From CAZSNT01 sp964607765 (GTDB lineage: Bacteria > Verrucomicrobiota > Lentisphaeria > Oligosphaerales > JABHEG01): DNA of 42,317 nt. Below are positions 15,836 to 24,784 of the stretch, piece after piece (position 1 is the stretch's first letter; each line of letters begins with the position of its first letter). Made by a program: the position numbers and the translations under genes. The stretch is from NCBI GenBank assembly GCA_964607765.1, contig CAZSNT010000084.1, positions 1 to 42,317 of the forward strand. Reading direction: 5' to 3'. The notes under the pieces were generated by a model. The model was not told where the DNA came from. It worked only from the letters and a program-made list of their open reading frames with translations, and did no database searches.

Positions 15836-17905
15836 TTGAGGAGAAACGACAAAACGCTGGGAAGCCGATCCGTGTTTGCGGCGCTGCTGTGGAAGGAGTG
15901 GCGGCAGCAGCGTGGCGTGTTCGCGGCGCTGCTGGTGCTGTCGGTTGTCGTGCTGGCCGCAGGCTGGCAGATGTCGGTGTTCTGCGCATTTGCAGGCGCG
16001 GCGCTCATCGGGTGTGCCGGCATCCCCGTGCTGCTTGGCGCCAATGCGTTCACGGGCGAGTACGGAACGCGGACATCGGCGTTCCTCAGTGCTTTGCCGA
16101 TCCGTCCCGGAACCGTGTTCACCGCCAAGTTCCTTACGGCAGTCCTGCTGTGCATACCGACGCCGTTGTTACTCGTGGGCACGGTGGCGCTTCTGCCGAG
16201 GAGCGCCAACGTGTTCGCGCTGGATCAGCCCGCGCATGCCCTGACAATGGCCCTGGCGATCAGTATCAGTGCGCTCGCGGGCGCGGCGCTGGTCGGGGCG
16301 ACGTGCAGGAACGGCATCGGTACGGTGCTGGGCACGATCGTTCTGGCTGGCGCCGGCTACCGGTGGCACGGCGTCCTCTACTCCGTGGTTCAGAGATACC
16401 AAATGAACTGGCCCCCTCCATGGTGGGTGCGTTGGGGGCATCCGGCACTGGCTTTGGCCGTTGCAGTGGGGTTGGCGTACTGCGTGTACAGGGGGGGGGG
16501 CACTGCAAGCGCGTGGCGTCGTCTGTTGCGACTGGTCGGCGCGTGTGCTGTGTTTGCCATCGCTACCGCCTGTCCCCTGCTGTTCCTGCTGGCACGCTTC
16601 TGCCTGCTGCTGGCTCCGTCCGACTACGTCGAATCGGGGTGTGGACAAGTTCACGTGCACCCGGACCCGACCGGAAAACGTCTTGCAGTTGTTTGCGAAC
16701 TCCGCAGTCGCTCACGTGTAGCCTTCGTCGACTCGGACACCGGCGCGTGGTCGTGGTTTACTCGCTACCCCCACAGCTGCTTCTACCCCGTGACGGAGGA
16801 TGTGTGGCAGCGACTGCAGGTCGGTCTGTGGTCGCCTGACGGACGGCGCTGTCTCCTGCCCGGGAGCGATGCGATGGCGATGCTGCGTGAGCCGCCTCGC
16901 ATTCTCGCCCGCGTCATTCGCGGCCCAGTGCGCGACGAAACATGGATGTTCAATGCGGACGACGGTGGGAAGTCGGAGCAGATCACGCACCTGTTTCCGC
17001 CCTTGCCGTGGCCTCAGGACTGGCTGGACAACTCGACCGTGTTCTGTCACGGCCGTCGCGGCGTCTTCTTCCGGAACCTGGACAGCGGTCGAGAGGTCTT
17101 CTGCATGGGGGAAATCGCGGGGGCTGCGCATGCGAGCCACTTCCCCGTGGCCGGGAAGGGGGTCTTCGTGCTGCGAACGGAGAAGGCGAGCGGTGCCGGC
17201 ACGCAGCGGGCGATGGTTCTTCGGTTCCATCCGGATCTCTCTGCCCCCGAGGCGACAGTTCTCGACCGTGCCTGGGTCGGCAGGCCGAGCCTGGCCGATG
17301 TGTCGAGCGACGGCCGTTGGTGCCTGGTGACCGAGAGTGGCGAGAAGCTGGCGTGGTTCCGATGGTGGCTGTTCGGGGTCGAAGACGGAGCTCTCAGGGA
17401 GGTCGTGCCGCCGGACGGTGTCTCTGCGGAGCCGGGCGCCGGCTTCCGACCGGTCGGCTTCCTGCCCGACTCGAGTTCCGTGCTGTTCACTGTGCCTCGA
17501 GGCGTCGCCAGCCATGACGTCGCGACAGGCGACTGGCGCATCCTGCCCCTGACAGATGCGCCAATCGCGGGGTCGTTCGACGAACGCCCTGGTCAGAGGC
17601 ACACGATATCCCCGCGCGGCGATCGCGTGATGATCGCCCTTACTCCTCTCAGGAAGGCGGCTCCCGTACAGGTCGCTGTGGTTGATCTGGCAACAGGTGA
17701 GAGTCGGCTGGTTTGGCAGCCCGGTGATTCGTTTCCCCAGATGCACTTGCCACCGGGTGGGCCTTGGCCCGACCTGGCACCGCGCGACCTCTGGTGCACG
17801 GCCAATTGGGCCGGGGATGAGAAGATCGTGGTGACGACCAATTCTGCCGTGTGGCTGATGAACCGTGACGGTACGAACAAGCGACGCCTGCTGCCCGCTG
17901 AATGA
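15836..17905 (+). CDS. ABC-2-type permease fused to C-terminal beta-propeller (copy 2)
   Basis: A paralogue of the preceding gene. The open frame extends far upstream into it, but the TTG at 15836 is chosen because GGAG lies 7 nt before it and the product then begins LRRNDKTLGSRSVFAALLWKEWRQQR.., matching copy 1 (LLRKEWRQQR). The 689 residues comprise about seven TM helices to ~260, a loop EYGTRTSAFLSALPIRPG typical of ABC-2 permeases after TM2, then a ~425-residue propeller-like domain (VAFVDSDTGAWSWF, LWSPDGRRCLLPG, VSSDGRWCLVTE, VVDLATGESRLV, LMNRDGTNKRRLL). The blade VAFVD-DTG-W-WF is shared with copy 1. The last blade resembles TolB-like repeats. The pair probably forms a heterodimeric permease for the ATPase that follows 27 bp later. 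Confidence 0.7.
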   Translation: MRRNDKTLGSRSVFAALLWKEWRQQRGVFAALLVLSVVVLAAGWQMSVFCAFAGAALIGCAGIPVLLGANAFTGEYGTRTSAFLSALPIRPGTVFTAKFLTAVLLCIPTPLLLVGTVALLPRSANVFALDQPAHALTMALAISISALAGAALVGATCRNGIGTVLGTIVLAGAGYRWHGVLYSVVQRYQMNWPPPWWVRWGHPALALAVAVGLAYCVYRGGGTASAWRRLLRLVGACAVFAIATACPLLFLLARFCLLLAPSDYVESGCGQVHVHPDPTGKRLAVVCELRSRSRVAFVDSDTGAWSWFTRYPHSCFYPVTEDVWQRLQVGLWSPDGRRCLLPGSDAMAMLREPPRILARVIRGPVRDETWMFNADDGGKSEQITHLFPPLPWPQDWLDNSTVFCHGRRGVFFRNLDSGREVFCMGEIAGAAHASHFPVAGKGVFVLRTEKASGAGTQRAMVLRFHPDLSAPEATVLDRAWVGRPSLADVSSDGRWCLVTESGEKLAWFRWWLFGVEDGALREVVPPDGVSAEPGAGFRPVGFLPDSSSVLFTVPRGVASHDVATGDWRILPLTDAPIAGSFDERPGQRHTISPRGDRVMIALTPLRKAAPVQVAVVDLATGESRLVWQPGDSFPQMHLPPGGPWPDLAPRDLWCTANWAGDEKIVVTTNSAVWLMNRDGTNKRRLLPAE

Positions 17906-17932
17906 CGTGAGCAGATGACGCGAGAGGCGATC

Positions 17933-18832
17933 ATGAGCAATGACGTGATCCGGACGGAAGCACTCAGCAAACGCTACGGCAAGCTCGCCGCTGTGGACGA
18001 CCTCGGCCTGTCTGTCCCTTCGGGGTGCGTGTTCGCGCTGATGGGCCGGAACGGGGCGGGCAAGACGAGCCTGATCCGGATGCTGCTCGGATTGACCGCG
18101 ATCAGCAGTGGCGAGGCCAGCGTGCTGGGGTTGGACAGTCGCAAGGAGCACGTGGCGATCAGGCGCCGCGTGGGGTACGTGCCCGAAGAGCATCACCTCT
18201 ACCGCTGGATGACCGTTGCGGAGACCGCACACTTCGTGTCCGCCTTTTTCCCGACGTGGAACGCCTCGCTCTGTGCGGAGCTGCTGGAACGGTTCGCGCT
18301 CGCTCCGGACAGTCGTGTCAGCAATCTGTCGCGCGGCATGGTGGCGAAGCTGGCGCTCACATTGGCGCTGGCGCACGAGCCCGAGTTGCTGGTCCTCGAC
18401 GAGCCGACCAGTGGCCTGGACGCCGTGGTGCGCCGCGAGTTCCTCGAGAGCATTGTGGGTGTCGCTGGGGACGAGGGGCGCACGGTCGTGATTTCCTCAC
18501 ACCTGCTGAACGACGTAGAGCGCGTGGTGGATCGCGTTGCGCTGCTGGACGAGGGGCGGCTGCGCCTGGTCGAGGACATGGAGACGTTGCGTGAACGCGT
18601 GCGCGAGATCCGCATCACGTTCGAAGACACGCCGCCCGACACGGACGTCGCACTGCCCGACGTGGTGTCGCTGCAGAAACGTGACCGTGAATGGGTGGCG
18701 GTGACCGACGCGTTCGGCAGCGAGACGCTTCAGTCCATGGCGGCGGCCCTTCCTTCGTGTGCCCTGGAGCCGCGACGTCTGACTATGGAAGAGATCTTTG
18801 TCGCGCTGACTCGGGACCGTCTCCACCACTGA
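17933..18832 (+). CDS. ABC transporter ATP-binding protein
   Basis: The motor subunit for the two upstream permeases. The ATG at 17933 is preferred over one at 17915 because GAGAGG lies just before it; it gives 299 residues. Walker A is GRNGAGKTS (38-46), the Q-loop region GYVPEEHHLY, the signature LSRGM (132-136, the variant common in ABC-2 systems such as YtrB), Walker B LLVLDEPTSGLD (152-163) and the switch His190 (VVISSHLL). A ~75-residue C-terminal extension after the nucleotide-binding domain is normal for this group. The gene overlaps the convergent AbiEii-like gene by 50 bp at its 3' end. Confidence 0.93.
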   Translation: MSNDVIRTEALSKRYGKLAAVDDLGLSVPSGCVFALMGRNGAGKTSLIRMLLGLTAISSGEASVLGLDSRKEHVAIRRRVGYVPEEHHLYRWMTVAETAHFVSAFFPTWNASLCAELLERFALAPDSRVSNLSRGMVAKLALTLALAHEPELLVLDEPTSGLDAVVRREFLESIVGVAGDEGRTVVISSHLLNDVERVVDRVALLDEGRLRLVEDMETLRERVREIRITFEDTPPDTDVALPDVVSLQKRDREWVAVTDAFGSETLQSMAAALPSCALEPRRLTMEEIFVALTRDRLHH

Positions 18833-19436
18833 TGCGGGCGACTTCACGGGCGATGCGCTGCTTCGCCCCAGACCAGTCGCATGGCCGCAGCATGTTCGGC
18901 ATCGGGTCTTCCTCAGCGTCCTCGAAGTATGCCAGGCTCTTGACGACCATGAAGAGGCCGCCGTCGGTGAATTTCTCGGCGTAGGCCTTCAGCATGTCGG
19001 CCAGTCCGAACATATCGAGAAGGAAGGCCAGATCGATGAAGTCCTTCTTCGTGCCGCGATTCGTGATGGCCGAGAGCTTCATCGCTGCGATGTCGCGGCA
19101 CGATGCGAGCCGCAGGCCGCCTGAGACGACTGGCGCCTCAAGCCATGGATAGGGGTACTCCACCAAGTCCACGTGGATCCCACAGACCGTATACCCCTGG
19201 ATGTGTTTGCTCCTGTTGCGGACGGAGACGGGACCGCACTCGCGGAGTTCCTGCTCCACTCCCATCTGTGCCATGTCCACATGACCGAAGAAGTCGAGAT
19301 CCACCGATCTGCGGTGCCCAATCTGCAAGGCCAACGCAGTACCACCGGCCAGTCGTGTGTCAGCAAACGCCGTGTTCCGCTGAACCCGCGTCAGCAGTTC
19401 CAAAGCGACGGCGTCGACGGTGTCTGTGTGGAGCAT
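18783..19436 (-). CDS. AbiEii-family nucleotidyltransferase (toxin-like)
   Basis: A 217-residue protein of the AbiEii/MNT-type nucleotidyltransferase family, toxins of type IV toxin-antitoxin or abortive-infection pairs that modify tRNA or other targets with nucleotides. The characteristic GGTALALQIGHRRSVDLDFF motif (Gly-Gly-Thr then Asp-x-Asp metal ligands) is near residue 30. The later CRDIAAMKLSAITNRGTKKDFIDLAFLL block with KxxDxxD-like residues matches the family. The ATG at 19436 is used; the longer frame to 19583 lies in the upstream gene. It overlaps the DUF6922-like gene by 46 bp, so translation is probably coupled. It also overlaps the convergent ABC ATPase by 50 bp, so its last ~15 residues may be a late acquisition. 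Confidence 0.85.
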   Translation of the reverse strand: MLHTDTVDAVALELLTRVQRNTAFADTRLAGGTALALQIGHRRSVDLDFFGHVDMAQMGVEQELRECGPVSVRNRSKHIQGYTVCGIHVDLVEYPYPWLEAPVVSGGLRLASCRDIAAMKLSAITNRGTKKDFIDLAFLLDMFGLADMLKAYAEKFTDGGLFMVVKSLAYFEDAEEDPMPNMLRPCDWSGAKQRIAREVARISGGDGPESARQRSLP

Positions 19437-19723
19437 CGAAAAGAGTCTCGTGTAACATGGCCAACGACGGAGAGGAACGACACTGCCCGGGCATCCAGCG
19501 ACCGGAGTGTCTGGGCAATACTGACAACCGTCGGCAGGCCAAAGTGGCGACAGAGCAACTTCCAGTCCTCGAACGTGCCACACTCAACGACTCGTGCCAC
19601 CACATACTTCCGGTGTTGATCCAAGTCCAGAGTTGTGGGGTCCACGTCCCAGAACAAGTTGGTCGAGAATTCTGTTACCCAAGCTCTGTCCGGCATGGTG
19701 TCGGCCCTGGGGAAGATGAACAT
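19391..19723 (-). CDS. DUF6922-like small protein, partner of the AbiEii-type gene
   Basis: A 110-residue protein with LFWDVDPTTLDLDQHRKYVVARVVECGTFEDWKLL-type features: FWD-D, then D-x-x-hydrophobic-x-x-R-V-x-x-x-G, and the later SLDARAVSFLSVV. This is the pattern of the DUF6922 family, often encoded just before AbiEii-like nucleotidyltransferases. It would be the antitoxin or regulator of the pair by position, though this has not been shown for the family as far as I know. GAGAG precedes the ATG by ~7 nt. The reading frame overlaps the toxin start. The final ~15 residues lie within the overlap and are not conserved-looking. Confidence 0.65.
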   Translation of the reverse strand: MFIFPRADTMPDRAWVTEFSTNLFWDVDPTTLDLDQHRKYVVARVVECGTFEDWKLLCRHFGLPTVVSIAQTLRSLDARAVSFLSVVGHVTRDSFRCSTQTPSTPSLWNC

Positions 19724-19824
19724 GAGCTGCTCTCGCCGTCCTGATCAGAAATTAGCGTGGACAGAAGCCGCATGCAAGCGTGCCCAAAGGGCATGGAGCA
19801 GCAACAGATCGAACAAGCCCCCGG

Positions 19825-22302
19825 TTACTCGGCAGCGCCCGTCTCGGTGGCGGCGTTCCGGGCCGTGCCGGTTTCGCCCGGGGCGGCGGCCGGTGATGCG
19901 GCATCGGCCTTCGGCGGCTCTGCCTTGGCAATAGCGCCGGTATCGAGGGGAGGGAGTCGCTGTTGGTTGTGGAGCAGGATCAGGTCTGTGGCGATGTCAA
20001 CGGTTCTTTCCAGTACGAAATCTGCTGGCGCTTCCTTCTCCTTTTCCTTCTCCTTTTCTGTATCCTTCTTGCGCGTGCTGCGTCGCCGCCGTCTGTTCAC
20101 CTGGCTGAGCTTCTTGGACCAGGCTTCGTCTTCTTTCTGGAGCTTGACGCGTTCTGCTTTGTTCACCGTCAGGGTCTTGCGCTCCCGGCGCTCAGCGTAT
20201 TCGCCGATTTCGCCGAGCAGATCCTGGTATTGCTCATCGGCTGCGAGTCTGGCCTGGGCGCGGCTCTTCAGGGTGGGCAGGAACGCGGTCACGTCATCGG
20301 TTCGTGAGATGTCCAAAGCCTCGATGCGGTCCCAGGGCAGTCTGTTGGGCATGTGTGCCTCGCCGAGTTCCATGTGGTCTGTGAAGGAGGAGAAAACGAT
20401 GTCGGGCGTGACGCCTCTCACTTGCGTGGAACCGCCCGTGACGCGGTAGAACTTCGCGACCGTGAACTTGAGGGAGCCGGCCTTCTTGTCCTTGAACAGC
20501 GTGGACAGGCGGAGGCGTCGGTCCAGATGGTAGATGGTCTGGACCGTGCCCTTGCCGTGGGTGTGCTCGTCGCCCACCACCACCGCGCGTCCGTAGTCCT
20601 GCAGCGCGGCGGCCACGATTTCCGACGCAGAGGCGCTCAGGCGATCCACCAGGATCACCAGGGGATCGTCGTAGACCGTTGTCCCGTCAGGGTCGAGATG
20701 TCGCTGGATGCGTCCGTCCTTGTGGACTTGTTGAACGACGGGGCCCTCGGGGAAGAACAGGCCGGCGAGCGAGACGGCTTCCGCCAAGCCGCCGCCGCCA
20801 TTGGAGCGCAGATCCAGAATGATGCCGTCCACGTCTTCTGCCTTGGCTTCGTCGACGAGCCTGCGAACGTCCCGAGTGGAGCTCTTGTAGTCCTTCAACC
20901 CCTTGCTTTTGCCGGCAAAATCGGTGTAGAACGACGGGAGATTGATGATCCCGATCCGCGCCGCCGCGGTCGCTTCCTCGCTGTCGTCCGTGGCGCCGGG
21001 CACGGTGCGGATTTCCAGTTTCGCTTCCTGCTCGGTGAGTTTGACTTCGTTCCGCGTGATGTCGATCACCGTGGGGACGCTTCCCAGTCCCTTGTCAGCC
21101 TCCAAAACGGTCAGGTAGACAACCGTTCCCTTGGTGCCCCGGATCATGCGCACCACCTTGCTCAGCGGCATGTCGATCACATCGACAGCGTCTTTGTCTT
21201 TCTGGGCGACGGCGATGATGCGGTCGCCTTCTTTGAGGCGTCCGTCCTGCTCAGCCGGGCCGCCCGGGATGATGCCGGCCACTTTGACGAAGGCGTCCTC
21301 CGTGGTGAGCAGTGCGCCGATGCCCTGCAGCGACAGCTTCATGGTGATGTCGAAGTTCTCTTCAGTGTCCGGTGCCATATACACCGAGTGGGGATCATAG
21401 ATCCGGGTCAATGCGGACAGGTAGATCTCCAGGATCTCCATCCCCCCCTTCTGTTCCATTTGCCGCAGGTATCGCTCGTAGAACTCGAGCACGCGCTGCT
21501 TCGGGGGCTTCTGCGGCTTGACGGCAGCAACCGCCGGCTTCTCACTTCCCGCGCTGCCTGCCTTCTCGCCCGACTCGGCTCCGGCCTTCTCGTCAGGCGC
21601 GGGCGGTGTCTGCGGCTGGTCTTCCGTTTCCGGGGCAGGCTTTGCGTCGGCGCCATCCGCCGGGGGCGGCCGCTTCGTGCCGTCTTTCGGGTCGTCCTGT
21701 TTCGCCGTGTTTTTCGGTCGCTGCATCATCTCATAGACGAGGAGGCTGTTCTTCAGCTTCAGCCGCCAGAGCTCATCCAGTTCCTCCTTGGTGGTGCACC
21801 ACGGCTCTTCGGAGCGGTCGATGACTACCTGTTCGTCTTGATCGAAATCGAACGGCTCCTCAAGCCGCTGCTTCATGTAAACCACGCGCTCCCGGACCCT
21901 CTGCAGGAAGCGTTCGTAGACGTCGAACGCGAAATCCACGTTGCCTTGCAGCACGAGGTCATCGAGATTGGCTTCGTAGCTGATGAACTCCTTGATGTCC
22001 GCATCGAGGAAGAAGCTGCGGCCGTGGTCGAGCCGCTTGAAGTACTCGGCGTAGAACTGTTTCGAGATCTCGTTGGTCAGAGGCCGGCGCGAGAAGTGAT
22101 GTCTCTCGATGGTCGCGCCGACCAGTTTGGCGACAATTCTCTCGAGCCCGCCCGGGCGCACGGACGCCGCGGCCGCTGCGGCGTCGGGACTGGCTTTCCC
22201 CGCGAGCCAGAGCGCGAGTGTGAGCGCGAGTGCGAGCAGCGCGGAAACGGCAGTGCCTGCTCGGATGCCGGGTACGGTTCTGCGGGATCTGTGTCGCATC
22301 AT
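19825..22302 (-). CDS. prc: tail-specific (carboxy-terminal processing) protease
   Basis: Prc/Tsp is a periplasmic serine protease of family S41 that trims lipoproteins and degrades envelope proteins from the C-terminus. From the ATG at 22302 (GGAG 8 nt upstream) the product has 825 residues. It has a signal peptide (residues 1-36), the N-terminal helical TSP domain, a PDZ domain (~310-400, with LQGIGALL and AGIIPGGPAEQDGRLKEGDRI), the S41 core (GIILDLRSNGGGG at 493-505, catalytic Ser in SASAS 556-560, catalytic Lys584 in HGKGT) and the DUF3340-type C-terminal domain. Residues ~196-268 are a Pro/Ala/Glu-rich insertion not found in E. coli Prc. It is downstream of the DciA-like gene by 40 bp. 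Confidence 0.93.
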   Translation of the reverse strand: MMRHRSRRTVPGIRAGTAVSALLALALTLALWLAGKASPDAAAAAASVRPGGLERIVAKLVGATIERHHFSRRPLTNEISKQFYAEYFKRLDHGRSFFLDADIKEFISYEANLDDLVLQGNVDFAFDVYERFLQRVRERVVYMKQRLEEPFDFDQDEQVVIDRSEEPWCTTKEELDELWRLKLKNSLLVYEMMQRPKNTAKQDDPKDGTKRPPPADGADAKPAPETEDQPQTPPAPDEKAGAESGEKAGSAGSEKPAVAAVKPQKPPKQRVLEFYERYLRQMEQKGGMEILEIYLSALTRIYDPHSVYMAPDTEENFDITMKLSLQGIGALLTTEDAFVKVAGIIPGGPAEQDGRLKEGDRIIAVAQKDKDAVDVIDMPLSKVVRMIRGTKGTVVYLTVLEADKGLGSVPTVIDITRNEVKLTEQEAKLEIRTVPGATDDSEEATAAARIGIINLPSFYTDFAGKSKGLKDYKSSTRDVRRLVDEAKAEDVDGIILDLRSNGGGGLAEAVSLAGLFFPEGPVVQQVHKDGRIQRHLDPDGTTVYDDPLVILVDRLSASASEIVAAALQDYGRAVVVGDEHTHGKGTVQTIYHLDRRLRLSTLFKDKKAGSLKFTVAKFYRVTGGSTQVRGVTPDIVFSSFTDHMELGEAHMPNRLPWDRIEALDISRTDDVTAFLPTLKSRAQARLAADEQYQDLLGEIGEYAERRERKTLTVNKAERVKLQKEDEAWSKKLSQVNRRRRRSTRKKDTEKEKEKEKEAPADFVLERTVDIATDLILLHNQQRLPPLDTGAIAKAEPPKADAASPAAAPGETGTARNAATETGAAE

Positions 22303-22342
22303 CCTGTCTGCTCCGGTGCCGGTTTTACCTGTGATTGACTCG

Positions 22343-22897
22343 TCAGCGAGTCGTCTTGTTCCCTGACCGCGACGGCCTGCCCCGTCTCGGCTTCGTCCCT
22401 TCGCGGCCGTGTGCCGCATGTCGGCCCGCCGGCACGAGGCGCACACGACGGATCGCTCCAGTGGTCGCTTCTGCGACGCGCTCGTTCAGGGCGGCAGCGT
22501 GTTCGCGCTGCAGCACGAACAGCCACGTCGCGTCTGTCACTTCAACGTCGAGTGTGGCGCGCCACACCCCAACCGGGGCCGTGTGTCGCGCGATATCCGC
22601 ACCCACCAGTTCGGGCCACCCGGAGCGGAGCCTGTTCAGCAGCGCTATCTCGGGGGTGTTGACACGTGCCAGCACCTGATCGACCACGCCCGTGATGGGG
22701 CGTGCCGGCCTCTGACGCGCAGTGATCTGCAACCGCGCCTCGTCAGGCCCGTACCAGTCTTTGAGGGCAGCCTCGCGCCGGCGTTCAACGGGGTTCGGCC
22801 GTCGGCCGAAGTGCGTGCGCCGCCGGTTCGCACCCCGATCGAGCCAGCACTCCGCCTGGGCGGCACCGTCCGGGGGCGTTTTCCTTTGCGCGGGCAT
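22343..22897 (-). CDS. DciA-like (DUF721) protein
   Basis: The second half of this 184-residue protein carries the DUF721 domain: an aliphatic-rich helix (ALLNRLRSGWPELVGADIARHT), then the strand pair WRATLDVEVTDATWLFVLQ and the helix AAALNERV. DUF721 includes DciA, the ancestral loader of the replicative helicase DnaB in bacteria without DnaC/DnaI. The basic, Arg/Gly-rich N- and C-termini suit a nucleic-acid-binding protein. The ATG at 22897 is taken because GAGGT lies 9 nt before it; an ATG at 22927 and a frame reaching into rlmB exist but have weaker support. It lies between rlmB and prc on the same strand. Confidence 0.72.
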   Translation of the reverse strand: MPAQRKTPPDGAAQAECWLDRGANRRRTHFGRRPNPVERRREAALKDWYGPDEARLQITARQRPARPITGVVDQVLARVNTPEIALLNRLRSGWPELVGADIARHTAPVGVWRATLDVEVTDATWLFVLQREHAAALNERVAEATTGAIRRVRLVPAGRHAAHGREGTKPRRGRPSRSGNKTTR

Positions 22898-22977
22898 CGC
22901 TGTCGGACCTCGCCTGTCGGGCTTCATTCCAGTGAGTGGACCCCATAATGTACCGGCGCGGCACGCGATGTCGAACG

Positions 22978-23721
22978 TCATGTTCGGCGCTGCAGGCTGT
23001 GCAGCGCGATGCCGGCTGCAACCGATGCGTTCAGCGAGCTCACACGACCGTGCTGGGCGATCGACACCACATGCGTTGCCGTGTTCAGCACAAATTGGCC
23101 AACGCCCCGATTCTCGCCGCCCACCACCAGCAGCACGGATGCGTCGGCAGGCAGGGCGAGGTTGCGCAACGCCAGCGGAGCTTTCGCATCCAGAGCCACG
23201 ACCACGAAGCCGCGCTTGTCGGCCTGTTGCACGTAGCGGGTCGTGGAACAGTCCTTGGCGATGCGCATGTGCTCGCAGGCGCCGGCGGAGGATTTGGCCA
23301 CCGAGGGCAGAATGCCGGGGCATCCCCGTGTGGGCAGCAGCACACCGTCGAACCCGAGGACCTCCGCACTGCGGATGATCGCACCGAGATTGTGCGGATC
23401 CTCGATGTTGTCAGGCAGAACGAGGCGCTGCTCACTCAGTAACTCGTCGGCCGGCGTGAACGTGAACGGGCTCGCCTGCAGCACGATTCCCTGGTGTTCC
23501 CGCGCCTTGGCAAGCTGCTGCAGGCGCCCCTTCTCGGCTCTCACGATCGGCACGTCCTGGGCCTCCAGCATCCTGACGAGATGCCGCAGGCGCCGGTTGC
23601 CGGCCGGTGAAGGCGTCAGGAATGCCTGACCGAACCGGCGCCTGCCTGCCCTGAGCGCCTCCAAAGCGGGATTCACTCCGTAGAGGAACTCCCACGTCCC
23701 GTTTCCTGCTGCGATCGGCAT
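22978..23721 (-). CDS. rlmB: TrmH/SpoU-family 23S rRNA 2'-O-methyltransferase
   Basis: A SPOUT methyltransferase that 2'-O-methylates a ribose in 23S rRNA (Gm2251 in E. coli) with S-adenosylmethionine. It has the N-terminal substrate-binding domain (EFLYGVNPALEALRAGRR) and the three SpoU motifs: DNIEDPHNLGAIIRSAE with the catalytic Asn and Arg, VVGGENRGVG, and SLNASVAAGIALH in the knotted C-terminus. The ATG at 23721 has GAGGT just ahead of it; a GTG two codons earlier is also open. It sits about 70 bp downstream of truA and 80 bp upstream of the DciA-like start on the same strand. Assignment to RlmB rather than another TrmH paralogue is likely but not certain. Confidence 0.9.
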   Translation of the reverse strand: MPIAAGNGTWEFLYGVNPALEALRAGRRRFGQAFLTPSPAGNRRLRHLVRMLEAQDVPIVRAEKGRLQQLAKAREHQGIVLQASPFTFTPADELLSEQRLVLPDNIEDPHNLGAIIRSAEVLGFDGVLLPTRGCPGILPSVAKSSAGACEHMRIAKDCSTTRYVQQADKRGFVVVALDAKAPLALRNLALPADASVLLVVGGENRGVGQFVLNTATHVVSIAQHGRVSSLNASVAAGIALHSLQRRT

Positions 23722-23795
23722 ATGCACCTCATGATTGACTGATCCATGGCGGCTGGCAGGCGGGCCGCTGCGGCTTGTCCCCCGGGCGCCGTGTC

Positions 23796-24680
23796 CTACT
23801 GTAGGGCCCGGGGGGCCTTACTGTCAACACCCCCTTCGTGCCAGGCGAAGGGCGGCAGGGGCGGTTGGTAGTTCTGCCAGGCATTCTCCTCGAAGAACAC
23901 ACGTGCCAGGAACAACCCCTTGCCCGGTGCGCTCTCGGCCGCTGCACAGCGGTTCCGTGCGTTCAGTACGGCAGCCACGTCGCCCGGCTTCGACGCCCCC
24001 CGTCCGACGCGCACCAGGAAACCGACGATGCTGCGGACCATTTTGTAAAGGAAGCTGTTGCCCGTGACACAGACCGTGACCAACCCGTCAACAGCGGCCA
24101 CTTCGACCCGGTGCAGTGTGCGCACCGTCGAGGCGACTTCCCGCCTGGGATTCACCGCGAAGGACGCGAAGTCGTGCTCGCCAACGAGCAGCTCGGCGGC
24201 GGCCTGCATCGCGGCGACGTCGAGCGCACGCGAGTAGTGCCACAGGAATCTGGCGAACAGCGGGTGGCACTTTTCGGCCGCGTTGAGAACGTAGACATAG
24301 GTCTTGCCGCAGGCACTGTGCCGGGCGTGGAAGTCCGGCGGGGCGTGTGTGACGTCCAGCACCGTGATGTCTTCGGGCAGCCAACGGTTCAGAACGGTGC
24401 GGATGTGGCTGGGCGTGCTCTGACCGGGCGCTCGGGCGGCGAAGCTGACGTGCTGGTCCAAGGCGTGCACACCGGCATCGGTGCGGCTGGTGGCGGCCAA
24501 TCGCAGTTCGGGGGCCCGGAACAGGCGCCTGATCCGCGTCTGGACCTCGGCCTGGACGGTGGGCGCGTTGGGCTGGATCTGCCAGCCCCTGTAGTTGGAG
24601 CCGTCGTAGGCAATGGTCAGATGCCAATTGGGGACGTCGCTGGTGCAGGCAGGATCGCAGGTTGTGGTGTCGTGGTCCAT
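23796..24680 (-). CDS. truA: tRNA pseudouridine(38-40) synthase TruA
   Basis: TruA makes pseudouridine at positions 38-40 of the tRNA anticodon arm. The 294-residue protein shows IAYDGSNYRGWQIQPN near residue 24, the catalytic Asp in SRTDAGVHALDQ (Ser instead of the usual Gly before RTD), and FHARHSACGKTYVY. The C-terminal motif GNSFLYKMVRSIVGFLVRVGRG and the F(L)-ARVFFEE ending are also present. About 18 extra residues precede the conserved start (DTTTCDPACTSDVPNW), so the true start may be slightly internal. It is probably first in the truA-rlmB-dciA-prc group, divergent from the cyclic-nucleotide/FHA gene. Confidence 0.95.
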   Translation of the reverse strand: MDHDTTTCDPACTSDVPNWHLTIAYDGSNYRGWQIQPNAPTVQAEVQTRIRRLFRAPELRLAATSRTDAGVHALDQHVSFAARAPGQSTPSHIRTVLNRWLPEDITVLDVTHAPPDFHARHSACGKTYVYVLNAAEKCHPLFARFLWHYSRALDVAAMQAAAELLVGEHDFASFAVNPRREVASTVRTLHRVEVAAVDGLVTVCVTGNSFLYKMVRSIVGFLVRVGRGASKPGDVAAVLNARNRCAAAESAPGKGLFLARVFFEENAWQNYQPPLPPFAWHEGGVDSKAPRALQ

Positions 24681-24784
24681 GTGTCAGCCTGTTCGGTGGC
24701 GTCCGGCGGGGCTCCTGACGTTCCGCGGCGCTCTCATCCGCGTTGTCGGTCGCGTCGGCGCCCCATGCTGGCCGGATTCCGTCA

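Noticed and set aside
23799..23822. GC-only palindrome after truA as a terminator
   Set aside because: The stem is irregular and no T-tract follows on either strand.
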